Part shown: piece by piece, positions 11,149 through 24,452 of the stretch
Layout: each line of letters opens with the position of its first letter
Numbering within the stretch: position 1 is the first letter of the stretch
From: Chondrosia reniformis
Taxonomy: Eukaryota > Porifera > Demospongiae > Chondrillida > Chondrillidae
DNA length: 64,000 nucleotides
Direction of reading: 5' to 3'
NCBI GenBank assembly: GCA_947172415.1
Contig: OX359191.1
Span: forward strand, 3,658,001 to 3,722,000
Program-made: the position numbers and the translations under genes
Notes under the pieces: generated by a model
What the model was told of the DNA's origin: nothing
Databases searched by the model: none
What the model saw: the letters and a program-made list of their open reading frames with translations, nothing else

Positions 11149-11811
11149 GTAAGATTCTATATCATATAGCTGCATTTAGGTATTAATCCACCAATTATCC
11201 TACTATCTACTAATCAAAGTGCTTGAAGGAATATTCTACTTCAAGTCCACCACATTGTTCACAACCTGAGGACTATATGTTTGCTGTATGTACTGTACCA
11301 AGATATAGCTGGGATATGACATACGTATAACAAAAAGCATAATCATCACAGGGCTGTTATATCATGCCCAAATGAGGAAGGAGTAAAATAACCATTTACA
11401 ATGCCAGTAATTGTGCTTCTCTCTGTGTTAATGGGCGTGTGTCCTTCCTTCATTGTGTGAAATTCTGTCTCCATCAAAAATTGAAAACGTGGTTCTGGAT
11501 CATTCTTGTTGGCGTTGCTACAGTGCTTTTTCCCTTTGTGCTTGAAACCATGCCAGTGTTGGGAGATATACATAAAACATTCATAATTGCTTCAAACATG
11601 TATCTATAAGTATTGTTATTAGTACGTATATAAATAATTTATGTCTTTGATCTAGTAAGTAATTATATCCTGCTGACATCTTTAATCCACCAACCCCACT
11701 TTTCTACCACATTTTTCCTTGAACCAATTGTGGTGGATTATTGAGGTAACACTTATTAAAAGGGTTTATATTTTGATTCATGATTCATATGATTAATGTT
11801 GTCCCATGTAG
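11149..11811 (-). other. Spacer or intron with an unrecognised antisense 75-codon ORF (11573-11346)
   Basis: I find no host exon on +. On - there is an open frame of 75 codons starting MYISQHWHGFKHKGKKHCSN. It is open in all three visible copies (11573-11346, 47832-48059, 62571-62798), but the copies are too similar for that to mean selection. I do not recognise the protein. Confidence 0.3.
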
Positions 11812-14800
11812 CTACTACGTACGCTTCGTATGGATGAGATGTCTGGTTCCTATATCATCATCACTACGACCTCTGGTCACCTTAAGCAAGTATCAGATGG
11901 TGATATTCAAGCATTCATTAAAGCGCAACTACCAATGATCCCTGAACGGGAAATTATACTTGTCCGTGAAAATAGCGCAGAAAGAATTCGAGCCAAGGTC
12001 ACTTGTGAACTTGACTCAGGTATGTACACATCTACGTACTGTGTATGGACACTGTGTTTTATGTACAAGGTGTATAAATATAATATGTGATGTAACTTTA
12101 ACAGTGACAGCTTATTTAACTCTTTATCAACTATGTAGAAAGCTGCCCTGAAAACTTACAACTTGGAGGAATTCCAGTAAATATCAACATTACTGGATAT
12201 TCTGATAGCACTGATGAAGATGATTCTGTACTAAAAAGCATAAGTACCCCTTCGTCTTTCAAATCATTTGTAACTGTTGATCAAGACACACAATCATCCC
12301 CGCATTCATATTGGGATGACTATGTTAATGTGCCATCTGAAGCTACTCAAGAAGAGTTCACCTGTTCTAAGTGAATCGCAAGTTGCTTCATCCAACCAGA
12401 GTTAGCCAAAGCCAGGGACCTCCTTTGTTAAGACCTCATCATTATCTCCCCAGCAACAGCATAGGTCTGGAGAGATTACAAGGTCACTACAAGAGGATGT
12501 CAACTCTAACACTTCTCTGTCAGAGCAAGATGACTTTTCATCTTACAATTTTTGTAGTAACATTAAGGGTCCTCAATCTAATGTAGCTGTACAGTCCCCT
12601 TCAACAATTTTACAGAAGTTGCCTCACACAAAAGCCTCCGGAATTGAATCTTCATTCAATTCTACTCCACTAAAGAGCACTCAGTCTTCACAGCGCACTT
12701 CTTCTGCACCAGATACCCAGTCTCTTCAGGATGTAGATACCTGTGACCCAATACACAAACCTCAAAGACCAAGAGAGCTCTCCCACATTAGTCCTCAAGT
12801 CAGAACACCACAAAAGACTACGCCTTCTCGGAGCAAGTCATTAGCTACTACCAATCTGAGTCAGTCAAACATTGGGCTACATATTGTAAAACTGACTTGG
12901 AATAGCAGTAAATTTAAAAAAGAATGGATTGGAGATATAATCCACAATTTATTACCCGGCTGTAAATTTCAGATACGGAGTTGGAGACCTTTGGAGAAAT
13001 TGGTGTTTGTCAAGTTCTTATCTTTTGAAGGTCAGTGGATCTTATACGTATATGTATTGTTGTAGTTGATTGTTGCTTGTTGCTTACAATGAAGATGCAC
13101 TCCTCTTTTATCTGAGCGGACTGTTAAGGACCATTAAGGACTTCTGATATCTCCATTTAAGTCAATGTATTAAAAATTGATTTTCATGTTGATTTTAGCA
13201 ATCCTTTCAACTGATTGCGATTATCTAACACATGTAGTGTATCATGTCTATGCACATTCTTTGTTGTATACATCGCTATGTTTTCCACTTAATATTCTAA
13301 TTATTGATTTATTTATGTAGATGCAAGGAAGGTTGTTAGGGAACAGAGACCTATTGAATCACTTGGTCATACAGTGTACCCTTCACTGGTACCTCCTACT
13401 GCAGCCTATGAGGACTATCAATTTGGAATGCTAATTCCAAACCTACCACAAGCTCATACAATGAAACTGGAACGTTTTATTAGATTTGTTGAATACGCAA
13501 CAGGGCTAAGTCACGTTAATGGAGACTTTGATATTAACTTGTACAGCGATAATGCAGTGATGTTTTTTGATTCCTCTGTGCAAGGTACATTTGTAAAATG
13601 ATAGCTAATATTCCTGCATGACATGTTTTTATTATATGTCAATTATATTTGTATAGATAACTTTTCAAAATGGCAGAAGAAGATGTCAACTCAGCCACTG
13701 CTACCGCAAGTATATCGTAATCCCATTCTCTTGGGTAAAGTCAAGTCTTTGCAAGTCACTTGGTTAACTTCAGAGCCTGCCAAAGATAACAGTCTTCAGA
13801 TTAGTTTGCTCAAGAAAAAAATTGACTGTTCTGTGACTCTGGAAGGAGACAATATCATTGTGAATGTGGAGAATCCTAAAGGTAAATGAACACATACTGA
13901 CACATTGTAAATGTGTACATGGCTGTAGGTACTGTACATGCACCTAGTTCAAGAAACTACATGTTTAATAGATACATACATATCTGTTTAGAAGAAAAAC
14001 ATGAAAGAGAACCAACTCTTGGTGGCTGAATCCAAGACTACTAGCTTTAAATTAGCCATCTTAACTCTGCAACTGAGCTACAATTGCATGTAGACTACCA
14101 AGATTTAAAGCCATTTAAAATTGACAATATTTTAAATGGAAATGTTCATAAAGCATGGTATGGGGTGACCGGTAACCTTTTTATGTTTTTTTCCTCTTTG
14201 TATGAGATGAGATATTGTGGTTTGATTATCACTGTGAATATTCATTCTTCTCTATTTAGACATTCTTAATGTGAGAAGTGTCTGCTGTGAATCCTCCACT
14301 GAAGAAGCTCCAATGTTTGCTGAAATCAACTATCCAGATCTGTACATCTGTAAGGATGAGAGATACAGAGTGAAGCTGCCCTTGAATGAGAGAGTGGCTT
14401 CCTTCTTGAAAGGCAGACTGAATCCGCTTAATATTAAGCTTTTTAAGTTGCATGCTGTGGCCATAGTTTATAGCACATACATAGTCATTAGACCAATCGG
14501 ATGCTACCAACCAGATGAAAGATGGCGCATGGATTGCAAAACAGCTGCAGAAGACTTTCAATATGGATTTAGCCAATTGGAAGTACCCTTTCCACAAGCT
14601 GCCAGGACGGAAGCTGAACAAATAGCAAGAAAATTAGAAGCTGATGATGCCTCATCTCTTAAAGTGTATTTTGAAGGGAATTTGATAGTCTTGGTTGGTA
14701 AAGCTGCCATAGTAAAAAATGGCTCAGCTAGACTTGTGGAAGTTGTGAAGCCACATGGTATTATATCACAAACCATTTCTCTGCCCCTAGCTCACACTGC

Positions 14801-17114
14801 TTATTTTGAGGCTAGCAACCTTAAGAGAGACTTGCAAGGCAGATTTGGAGTTACTTTCCTTCTGAATGTCACTTCTGGAGAGGTCACTTGTCAAGGAACT
14901 GAGAAATCCTGTATCCAAGCAACAGATGCTCTGAGGAATTGCAAGGTAAAGGGAAAGCTGGTGAAACTGCCTCCTGAAGTAATAGCGTTTCTGACTACTA
15001 TAGCTGGAAGAAGGAGATTGAGGCAGACACTTGCTTTGTCAAACAATCAGGTGGTCTCTGTCTTCACAAATGATGAATATAAAGTGCCTCCAGATGAATC
15101 ATCATTCAGTCACTTTGTTCCTTGCTTCAGAAAGTAAGGAAGAAGTAGCAGAAATGGGAGCTCAATTGCAGAAAACCTTTATTGCTGTATCCATTGATAT
15201 CCAAGAGGATTTCTCTTTTGTTGCTGGCCCATCCTGGGACAAATTCCAGAGGGTCTTGGTGGATGAGCCCATTCATTTGAAGCAGACGCAAAGTGAAATA
15301 GTCATAGCTGGGGAGAGAGGCATCATGTACTCGCAGCAAAAGAAAAGATAATGAAGTTCCTTGAGAAGGCCTATGCTGATGAGGCATCCGTTCTCACGTC
15401 TCTTATAAAATGGGAAATGCTGAAAGAAACAGAGAAATGGCAACAGATAAGAGCTGAGGCCAGTAAACACAATTTGGAAATCACAGTAACAAACTTGGAC
15501 AAAGTCATTCACCTGTCGGGACACAAGAATGTACTAAAACCTCTTCGAGAAAGAATAGTTGAAGCACTCGAGCAGTTACCAAAGGTGAACTTCTCTCTTT
15601 TGCGTCCAGGCATAATTAAGCTTCTACTGGACCCAAAAGGTAGGGCTGCAGGCACTATACCAGCATTTGAGGAAAAGAACAAGGTTAGGGTAATCATAAA
15701 TGAGGCTGAACATTCCCAAAAGATGGGTTTAGTTCCCGAACTGGTTGAATTAAAACACAAAATCTTGTTTTCTGGTTACATACCTGGTCAGAATAAGAAG
15801 GTATTTCTTGTGACTGGAGACCTCACTGAGATGCAGACTGATATTATAGTCAATGCAGCCAACGAAGAACTGAAGCATGGTGGAGGATTAGCCAGGGCAA
15901 TACTGCTCAGAGGGGGACCCATAATCCAGCAGAAATCTAGTGAATATATCTTTCAGCATGGCAAACTAAAAGTAGGAGAAGCTGTGTTGATGGAAGCAGT
16001 GGGCAACCTGAAATGTAAGGCACTTGTTCATGTGGTTGGGCCAAGATGGCAGAATGAAAAGCCAGAGCAGGTTAAGAGAGGTTGGCTACGAGATGCTGTA
16101 AAAAACTCTCGTACAAAATCAAGAGAATATCAATCCATTGCCCTACCAGCTATCAGTACTGGAGTATTTCGGTGTCCACCTGAAATATGCGCCGAGGTTA
16201 TGGTAACTACAATCTTGGAATTTCTTCAAAACCGTAGTGTTTCCATTGAATCGGTCTTCATAGTACTACTTGCAAAAGACAATATAACTCACTTCTTCAA
16301 AGAGGCATTGATTGGGTGCATTGGTGCAGGTGTTCCCATTCCAGAGCTCCCTAAGGAAGGCCTTGGTAATGTTGGAGTGTTTCTTGATAAGTTTAGCATC
16401 ATCGAGGAAGACATTTGTAAAGTCAATGTACGTATACATAGCAAAATCACAATGTAAACATATCATGTATGTATAAGTAGTTTAGTGTGGGACACTCCTG
16501 ATCATCATGGATTAATATTCAGCCTATTCAAGTATCATTGTGTGGTTCATTTTTTGACTTTTGATCGAATGTCTTTTGGCAACTCTTTTGTTATTAGACA
16601 TTTCAATCCCGTGAGTCTTCCTTACAAATTGAAAGACAATGATAAGTCTAACACAGTTAAAATTTCTCCTTCTCTCCTCCTTTTTAGACAAAATTCTATT
16701 TGGTATGTGCATATGTAAAGCTGAAATACACATACAGATGTATGGAGTATTTTAATGTACCTATAGTTTAGCTACTTTTCTTCCCTTACAACCAGGCTGA
16801 TGTTTTGGTGAGCTCAACAAACCGAAACTTAACTCTTAAGTCAGGTTATATTTCCAAAGCTCTCAGCGACGCAGACCCTACATTACAAGGAAAGTGTAAT
16901 GATGTAAAGGCAAGCAGGGTACTGCATGAAGGGGACGTGGTCATGATTGAGTCTCCTAACCTGCCTGCCAAGTTTGTGGCTCATGCCATCTTGCCACAAA
17001 ACACTTCCTCAGACACTGTTCCAGTGAGTAATTGAAATACGTATATTGCAGGAATGTGTGTATATAAAAAGATTCTAACATGCATAAGCTGTCATTAAAC
17101 CAACTGTAATAAGC

Positions 17115-17295
17115 TCTCCCATTCCTCTCATTGTACCACTCCTATTCCTCTCATTGTACCACTCCGATTCATCTCATTGTACCACTCCCATTCCTCTCAT
17201 TGTACCACTCCCATTCATCTCATAGTACCACTCCCATTCCTCTCATTGTACCACTCCCATTCCTCTCATTGTACCACTCCCATTCCTCTCATAGT
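17115..17295 (+). repeat. 23-bp minisatellite, left-inner, first duplicate
   Basis: Same 23-bp unit as at 3778, about 8 copies, in the intron before the macro-domain 2 C-terminal exon. Confidence 0.9.
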
Positions 17296-18157
17296 ATCAC
17301 TAATATGTTGTAGTTACCCCCAACGAAGTCATGACTATATACCTAACCAACAAATTAAAATCCCTGTCAAACTTTCCTGCTATACGGTATATGCACAAGT
17401 GTATCTGTACATACATATGCCAGTACTTAATTTGTATTTCTTGCATTATAGGACTTGAAGGATGTTGTTTGGTAGATAATGGAAAAGGCTGATCTTAAAA
17501 ATGCTGAATCTATTGCTTTTCCTGGAATAGAAACGGGCAACTTGAGGCTCTCTCCCAAGGAAGTGGCTCTCAATATAGTGCGCTCTGCCATCACATACTG
17601 TCACAGTCACAAGGATAGCACTTCTATTCAAAGCATCTTCCTTGTAGCCTTTGATGAGAAGGTAAAGGAGGCCTTTGAATATGCCTTGAGAGTCTCCCTA
17701 GTTAATGAAACCTTAGCTTCTAAAAAGGTTTGGAAATTTGACATTTAGCACAGTGAAAGGTCGACTTGATTGTGAGCATGATACAGATGCAGTTGTTCAC
17801 ATAATAAGCGACAGTGAAGCTCAGACCATTAACAATGCAGTCGCAGTTGGTGACATCCTAGCCAGTCCAGCCCCTGCTGACTGCTCTTTTAAACATGTCT
17901 TCCACTTCAGATCAGCAGAAGACCTGGCCCAGATGGGGCAGTGTTTTAAATCACTGCTTAAAGCAGCTGATAGCAAAGGTTGCGTTAGTATCTCTATTCC
18001 AGCTATACCCAAATTTAACAGTAGAGATGCTGCAACCACAGTCTTTAAAGTCATCAGAAATGAGAAATTTACCAACCCGAGGAATGTCAGAATTGTACAT
18101 TCTTCTATTGGAGTCCTGGATGTTTATTCTTCCATTGTAAAGGAACAGCCGATCAGC

Positions 18158-18338
18158 TCTCCCATTCCTCTCATTGTACCACTCCTATTCCTCTCATTGT
18201 ACCACTCCGATTCATCTCATTGTACCACTCCCATTCCTCTCATTGTACCACTCCCATTCATCTCATAGTACCACTCCCATTCCTCTCATTGTACCACTCC
18301 CATTCCTCTCATTGTACCACTCCCATTCCTCTCATAGT
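18158..18338 (+). repeat. 23-bp minisatellite, left-inner, second duplicate
   Basis: Repeats the array at 17115 exactly in phase. It is directly joined to truncated coding sequence at its 5' side through the 1,043-bp duplication. Confidence 0.9.
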
Positions 18339-21300
18339 ATCACTAATATGTTGTAGTTACCCCCAACGAAGTCATGACTATATACCTAACCAACAAATTA
18401 AAATCCCTGTCAAACTTTCCTGCTATACGGTATATGCACAAGTGTATCTGTACATACATATGCCAGTACTTAATTTGTATTTCTTGCATTATAGGACTTG
18501 AAGGATGTTGTTTGGTAGATAATGGAACAGGCTGATCTTAAAAATGCTGAATCTATTGCTTTTCCTGGAATAGAAACGGGCAACTTGAGGCTCTCTCCCA
18601 AGGATGTGGCTCTCAATATAGTGCGCTCTGCCATCACATACTGTCACAGTCACAAGGATAGCACTTCTATTCAAAGCATCTTCCTTGTAGCCTTTGATGA
18701 GAAGGTAAAGGAGGCCTTTGAATATGCCTTGAGAGTCTCCCTAGTTAATGAAACCTTAGCTTCTAAAAAGGTTTGGAAATTTGACATTTAGCACAGTGAA
18801 AGGTCGACTTGATTGTGAGCATGATACAGATGCAGTTGTTCACATAATAAGCGACAGTGAAGCTCAGACCATTAACAATGCAGTCGCAGTTGGTGACTTC
18901 CTAGCCAGTCCAGCCCCTGCTGACTGCTCTTTTAAACATGTCTTCCACTTCAGATCACCAGAAGACCTGGCCCAGATGGGGCAGTGTGTTAAATCACTGC
19001 TTAAAGCAGCTGATAGCAAAGGTTGTGTTAGTATCTCTATTCCAGCTATACCCAAATTTAACAGTAGAGATGCTGCAACCACAGTCTTTAAAGTCATCAG
19101 AAATGAGAAATTTACCAACCCGAGGAATGTCAGAATCGTACATTCTTCTATTGGAGTCCTGGATGTTTATTCTTCCATTGTAAAGGAACAGCCGATGGTA
19201 AGACCTTTGGAAAGCCTTGTTATAGGAGGCCCTTTTGAGATAGAATCTGATGATTCTGCAGATGGGGATCCTTTTGAAACTGAAGATGACGAAGTTGCAA
19301 CTTTAGACCTCCCAAAGCCTAAATTTGAGCCACTCCCCAATGATCTGCCTCCTCTGGGTGCAAAGGTCAAGATAACCATCTATGCTTCCTCAGACCATGC
19401 GCTGACACACTACCAAGGTAAATTTCAAAGTGACCTTGAAGCATTCTTTGGAGATATCAACTTTCCAAATAACCAAAATGAAACATTTCCGACAGAAGCT
19501 CTCCCAAGCCTTCCCCAAAACTACATCACTGAATTATATCAATTAGCGGAGAAGGCACATGTTAAGTTGGAGATCAATCAGACCAAACCCCCCATCTCAG
19601 TAAAGGGTCTTAGAGAAGATGTCAAGGAGGTTATTGCTTGCCTTAACAGCTCAATTGCTAGAATTACTGAGCGACAAAAAGAAAAGCGACAAATGGACCA
19701 GCTTTATTCAACAATTAAATGGTACTACAAGAAAGAAGAAGAAGGAGAATGGTTAAGCTATCCTCCTGAAGTCAATCTACGGATAGAAATGTCATATAAA
19801 GAGGGAAATAGATGCCAGATCGATGGCCATTTCAAAGATAGGCATATGACTTTTGATCTAAAGAGGATGATAGAACTTCCAAATGTTTGCATAAAAAGGA
19901 CTAGTGTCAATGAAGGTTAGTTTTAAGTTTCCCGTTTGTGAATGGCATTATACTCATAGGCCAATGATGATGTACATACATGTCATTAGTAAATAGTAAA
20001 TAGATGCAGTTAATAGCTTTTTTAATATTGAGTGTTGGTCTTCATGATAAACAGACCCTAATGAAAATCTATTAGTGTCAAATCTTATGATTGAGGGAAA
20101 ATACTGTATATATAGTCTTGGAAATATTTTTTACAAAATATATGGCCAAAGTACAGGAATATTTGATGCTTTTATTGCTGAAATCATTCAGATTGTGCTG
20201 CAGTTGCCCTTATATATATACTAAATATTTTGATGAATTGCAATTTATCCATGAAATTTGTGAAAATATTCTCCCACCAAAATCTCCCACTATGTGAAGA
20301 TGTCTATTTCAATCTAAGCACCTTCCTATACTTAATGAAATGACTATATTTTGTAGACTATCCATTATCTTGGGATCCTATGGATTATGAAGCATTGAAG
20401 AATGACCACTTTGTATCCTTTCAACTGGATCCCAATGACAAGGAGTACCAAGAGGTTGAGAAGGAGTTCTGCCGTTCCATGCATCCAAAGGACACTAACG
20501 TATCAGGGATGAACCGTCCTTGGTCAAAAATTGAGAAAATAGAAAGAATTCAAAACCCACATTTGTGGGCAGCTTTTAAGACAAACCTTGAAGCATTACG
20601 GCGTTCTCTCAGTGATGTGACTGTTGAGCGAACTCTGTATCATGGCTGCAAAGGAGAAGTCACAAAGAGCATCAACAGAAATGGATTTCCTTATTGAATG
20701 GCAGGTGAAAATGTTGGTAAGTAAATGTAATAACACCATTTTCTTAGATGCTACATCTACTTTAGAGTAAAGGCCTATATAGGGAACTAAACCTAGTGAG
20801 GATACAAGTTTTCTTCTTCTCGGCTGGACCAGACATGTCATTTAAAGAAATTACTTTCTGTCTTTCTAAAGGGGCTATTTATGGCAAAGGAATCTATTTT
20901 GCTTCTGAGGCCTCCTACTCAGCAAATGATCAATATTCTCCTCGAGTGCCTTCCCATGGTGACTTCAAGCATATCTACCAAGCCAAGGTGATCACAGGAA
21001 GGTTCGTAAAGGGGAATTAGGATTTGAGTAAGCCTCCACCAGTGGACGAGAAGAGACAGGAGGCATGGTATGACTCTGTTGTAGACAATGAGGACAAACC
21101 CAAAATATTTGCAATCTTCAAGGATCATCAAGTGTATCCAGAATATTTAATAACCTTTTCCTAGGTAGACATTTGCTTTGTAATTTTATCCCTTAACCAT
21201 ATACAGATACATACACATATACACCACATATGTATGCCCAGCCATACAAAAAGGGATAAGCACCGTTAGCATTAGTTTGTGTTTGCGTTTTTTAACGTTA

Positions 21301-22838
21301 AGTCGCACTGCGGTACGTTTCTTCACGAAGACGAGGAAGAGCGATCGAAGATGAGTGACGCCAAGTACTTTGCTACGACTAAGAAAGGTACTCCAGTAAC
21401 CGACCTGATCTCTAATCAAGATATATCTCTTTAAACTTGTCTAAAGATGTGTTGAAGTAAACAGCATGGGATGAGAGCACTCCTCTCTCTCTCTCTCGTC
21501 CAGGTGAGCTTGCCGAGCTTAAAGCTGATCTCCAAGGAGACAACAAGATTAAGAAGAAGGAGGCGGTCAAGAAGATCAATGCTAACATGACAGTTGGCAA
21601 AGACGTTAGGTACGTACTAGTGATCGCGCAGTTTAATCATTGTTTGTCTGCCATTTTTAGCTCCTAGATTGGTGAGCTAGATAATTGAAAATTTACAGGA
21701 AAACATATATTTGGTCATTCAGGGATCCTGCATGAGAAACATTACAGAACTTTTAGGACTAAGAGTCTGTTATTAGTAAATGTCACGCAATCAATTAAAA
21801 CCCCTCAATTTATAATGAAAAATGAACCTATAATCTTCCTCTTGACCAGATTTGGATTCTTTGACTTTGGGCAAGTTGTTACATATTCACTCACTTTAAA
21901 ATTAAAATATTTACGTAGGCTCAGGTTCTACAATAATCAAGAGATTGGTTGAAAGTTGCTCAATTTTTACATTTAGTGTGTTGTATCTTCTGTAGTTCTC
22001 TGTTTCCTGATGTGGTGAACTGCACCCAGACAGATAATCTTGAGCTAAGGAAGCTTGTCTACCTCTACATCATGAACTATGCCAAATCTCAGCCTGACCT
22101 TGCAATTCTGGCTGTGAACACGTTCTCCAAGGTACGTGTGGTACACTCACGTGCCACTCGTAAATATATCAAGATGGCATAGTTAGTACTTTCTACACCT
22201 CCTGCATGGACATCAATATGTATTATAGGTATGTATGTTTGAAATGTGAATAACCATTATTTAGCTGCCATTTTTAGTTCAGAGATTAGTTCAATAGGTA
22301 AATCAGAAAAATGTCCGCTTCCTCCTGTACACATATCGTATATAGGACTGTGAGGACTCCAATCCACTCATCAGAGCTCTTTCTGTGAAGGACTATGGGA
22401 TGCATCAGGGTGGACAAGATAACTGAGTACCTTTGTGAACCGCTCAGGAAGTGTCTTAAGGTAGGTAGGGCTGCCCCGCCCCTCTATGCAGCCCTGGTGG
22501 GGGTCCACGAATAACTGTACACACTCCAAGTATATTGTCAATGAGTTTACTTATTCAGATGTTACTTGTAACCGGTCCATATGTGGTACCCTTGATCTTA
22601 CTGACATGTACCTATGTAGCATGTTTGGTTGTCTTACAGGATGAGGACCCTTATGTCAGGAAGACAGCTGCTGTGTGTGTTGCCCAGCTGTATGACATCA
22701 ATTCGAGCATGGTAGAGGACCAGGGCTTCCTTGAGCTGCTTAAGGAAATGTTGTCTGATTCAAACCCAATGGTAAGATGCCAACTTGAATCTCTCACTTG
22801 TGTAGCTTCTAGCTATTCTCCATTACAATACTTGTATC

Positions 22839-22948
22839 CATTCTGTCACTCGTCCATTCTGTCACTCATCCATGCTGTCACTTGTCCATTCTGTCACTGG
22901 TCCATTCTGTCACTCGTCCATTCAGTCACTCGTCCATTCTGTCACTTG
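22839..22948 (+). repeat. 16-bp minisatellite in adaptin intron 5, left-inner (short allele)
   Basis: About 7 copies of the TCCATTCTGTCACTSG unit, against about 15 in left-outer. Confidence 0.9.
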
Positions 22949-23723
22949 GTGTAGGTGGTTGCCAATGCTGTGGCTGCACTGACAGAAATCAGTGAGACCT
23001 CTCAGAGTGCAGCTGCACTGTCAGACCTGGATACTCCCTCTGTGAACAAGCTGCTCACTGCACTGAACGAGTGTACCGAGTGGGGACAGGTATTCATACT
23101 AGACTCGGTCGGAAACTACTCTCCAAAGGATGACAAGGAGGCACAAGCGTGAGTCATCTACCACCACTGCACTCACACTGCAATGCCATCAGCACACCTG
23201 TGTACTGTGAATAATTCAAGACAACCATTTCATTTATTGCTTCATTATGTACGTAGGTATGTATATAGCCTTTAGCCACCAGAATGGTTGCATAACATAT
23301 TCTGGGTCATTTTATAAATATGTATATATGTATGCTTACGCTCCTCAGCTAGATAGCATGTACGTAGTGTATGTATGTGTGCTAGTCTGTCACAAACCTG
23401 TCACTGAAGCACCATCTCATTTTGTAGTATTTGTGAGCGTGTGACACCTCGACTGTCACATGCCAATGCAGCTGTTGTCCTATCGGCTGTGAAGGTGCTG
23501 ATGAGGATGGCAGAGTTCATTCCATCTGATGCTGGCTACATGGACTCGCTAAACCGTAAGCTAGCCCCACCCCTTGTGACCCTCCTCTCATCACAGCCAG
23601 AAATACAGTATGTAGCTTTGAGAAACATCAACCTCATTGTACAAAAGAGGTATGTTTGGATGTTGTCATTAAGTAGTGTCATGAGAGCAATAGTCACCTC
23701 TCTAGTACTCTCTCTTTGCTTTT

Positions 23724-24188
23724 ATCTTTCTCCATCACCCTCCCTTCCTCTCTACCTCTCTCTGTCACCCTCCATTCCTCTCTACCTCTCTCTGTCATCC
23801 TCCCTTCCTCTCTACCTCTCTCTGTCACCCTCCCTTCCTCTCTACCTTTCTCCATCACCCTCCCTTCCTCCCTTCCTCTCATTCCTCTCTCTGTTACCCT
23901 CCATTCCTCTCTACCTCTCTCTGTCACCCTCCCTTCCTCTACCTCTCTCTGTCACCCTCCCTTCCTCTCTTACCTCTCTCTGTCACCCTCCCTTCCTCTC
24001 TACCTCTCTCTGTCACCCTCCCTTCCTCTCTACCTCTCTCTGTCACCCTCCCTTCCTCTCTACCTCTCTCTGTCACCCTCCCTTCCTCTCTACCTCTCTC
24101 TGTCACCCTCCCTTCCTCTCTACCTCTCTCTGTCACCCTCTCTTCCTCTCTACCTCTCTCTGTCACCCTCCATTCCTCTCTTCCTCAC
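23724..24188 (+). repeat. Polypyrimidine repeat, left-inner adaptin intron 7
   Basis: Same 30-bp unit family as at 9812. Here the array is followed by exon 8 with a normal acceptor at 24207, showing the original context of the repeat. Confidence 0.92.
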
Positions 24189-24357
24189 CTCATTCCCTGC
24201 TCCCTAGATCTGATATACTGAAAGAAGATATGAAATTTCTTTGTCAAATACAATGATCCCATTTATGTGAAACTGGAAAAGTTGGAAATCATGATCCGAC
24301 TCACCAATGAGCAAAACATCTCGCAAGTCCTCTCAGAACTGAAGGAGTAAGTTCAAG

Positions 24358-24452
24358 CACCATTTGTAAACACTACAATATTTGTAAACACAACAATATT
24401 TGTAAACACAACAATATTTGTAAACACTACAATATTTGTAAACACCGTGATG
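24358..24452 (+). repeat. 20-bp repeat in adaptin intron 8, left-inner
   Basis: Four to five copies of ACAATATTTGTAAACACAAC-type sequence between exons 8 and 9. The right-inner array at 35995 is shorter. Confidence 0.85.

Larger units (their letters stand above)
17113..19197 (+). repeat. 1,043-bp direct tandem duplication inside left-inner PARP
   Basis: The segment from 17113 recurs from 18156 with a period of 1,043 nt. It includes the 23-bp minisatellite, the intron acceptor and the macro-domain 2 C-terminal coding region. The first copy breaks off at about 18154 inside the codons for KEQP and jumps back into the minisatellite. The other three PARP copies have one unit. A few base differences separate the two units (for example lysine versus glutamine codon after ATGGA). 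Confidence 0.95.
11812..21164 (+). pseudogene. PARP14-like macro-domain ADP-ribosyltransferase, left-inner copy
   Basis: Exons: 11812-12019, 12139-13030, 13321-13584, 13657-13881, 14260-16427, 16796-17023, 17452-18154 (partial duplicate), 18495-19915, 20357-20716, 20872-21164. Without the duplicate the exons would encode about 2,000 residues: N-terminal beta-alpha unit, Ser/Thr-rich linker (12140-12880), RRM/KH-like repeats, macro domains, WWE (about 19690-19880) and PARP catalytic domain. Damage: one extra A near 12350, in-frame-type TAG 12403, one extra T near 15114, TAA 15349-15351 overlapping the next ATG, TAG 17473 and 18516, one extra T near 17730 and 18773, TGA 20695 and TAG 21018. It alone keeps TCA where the other copies have TGA after HFR, and YPEYLITF at the end. 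Macro domain 1 and WWE look sound, but the gene as a whole cannot be read through. Confidence 0.87.
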
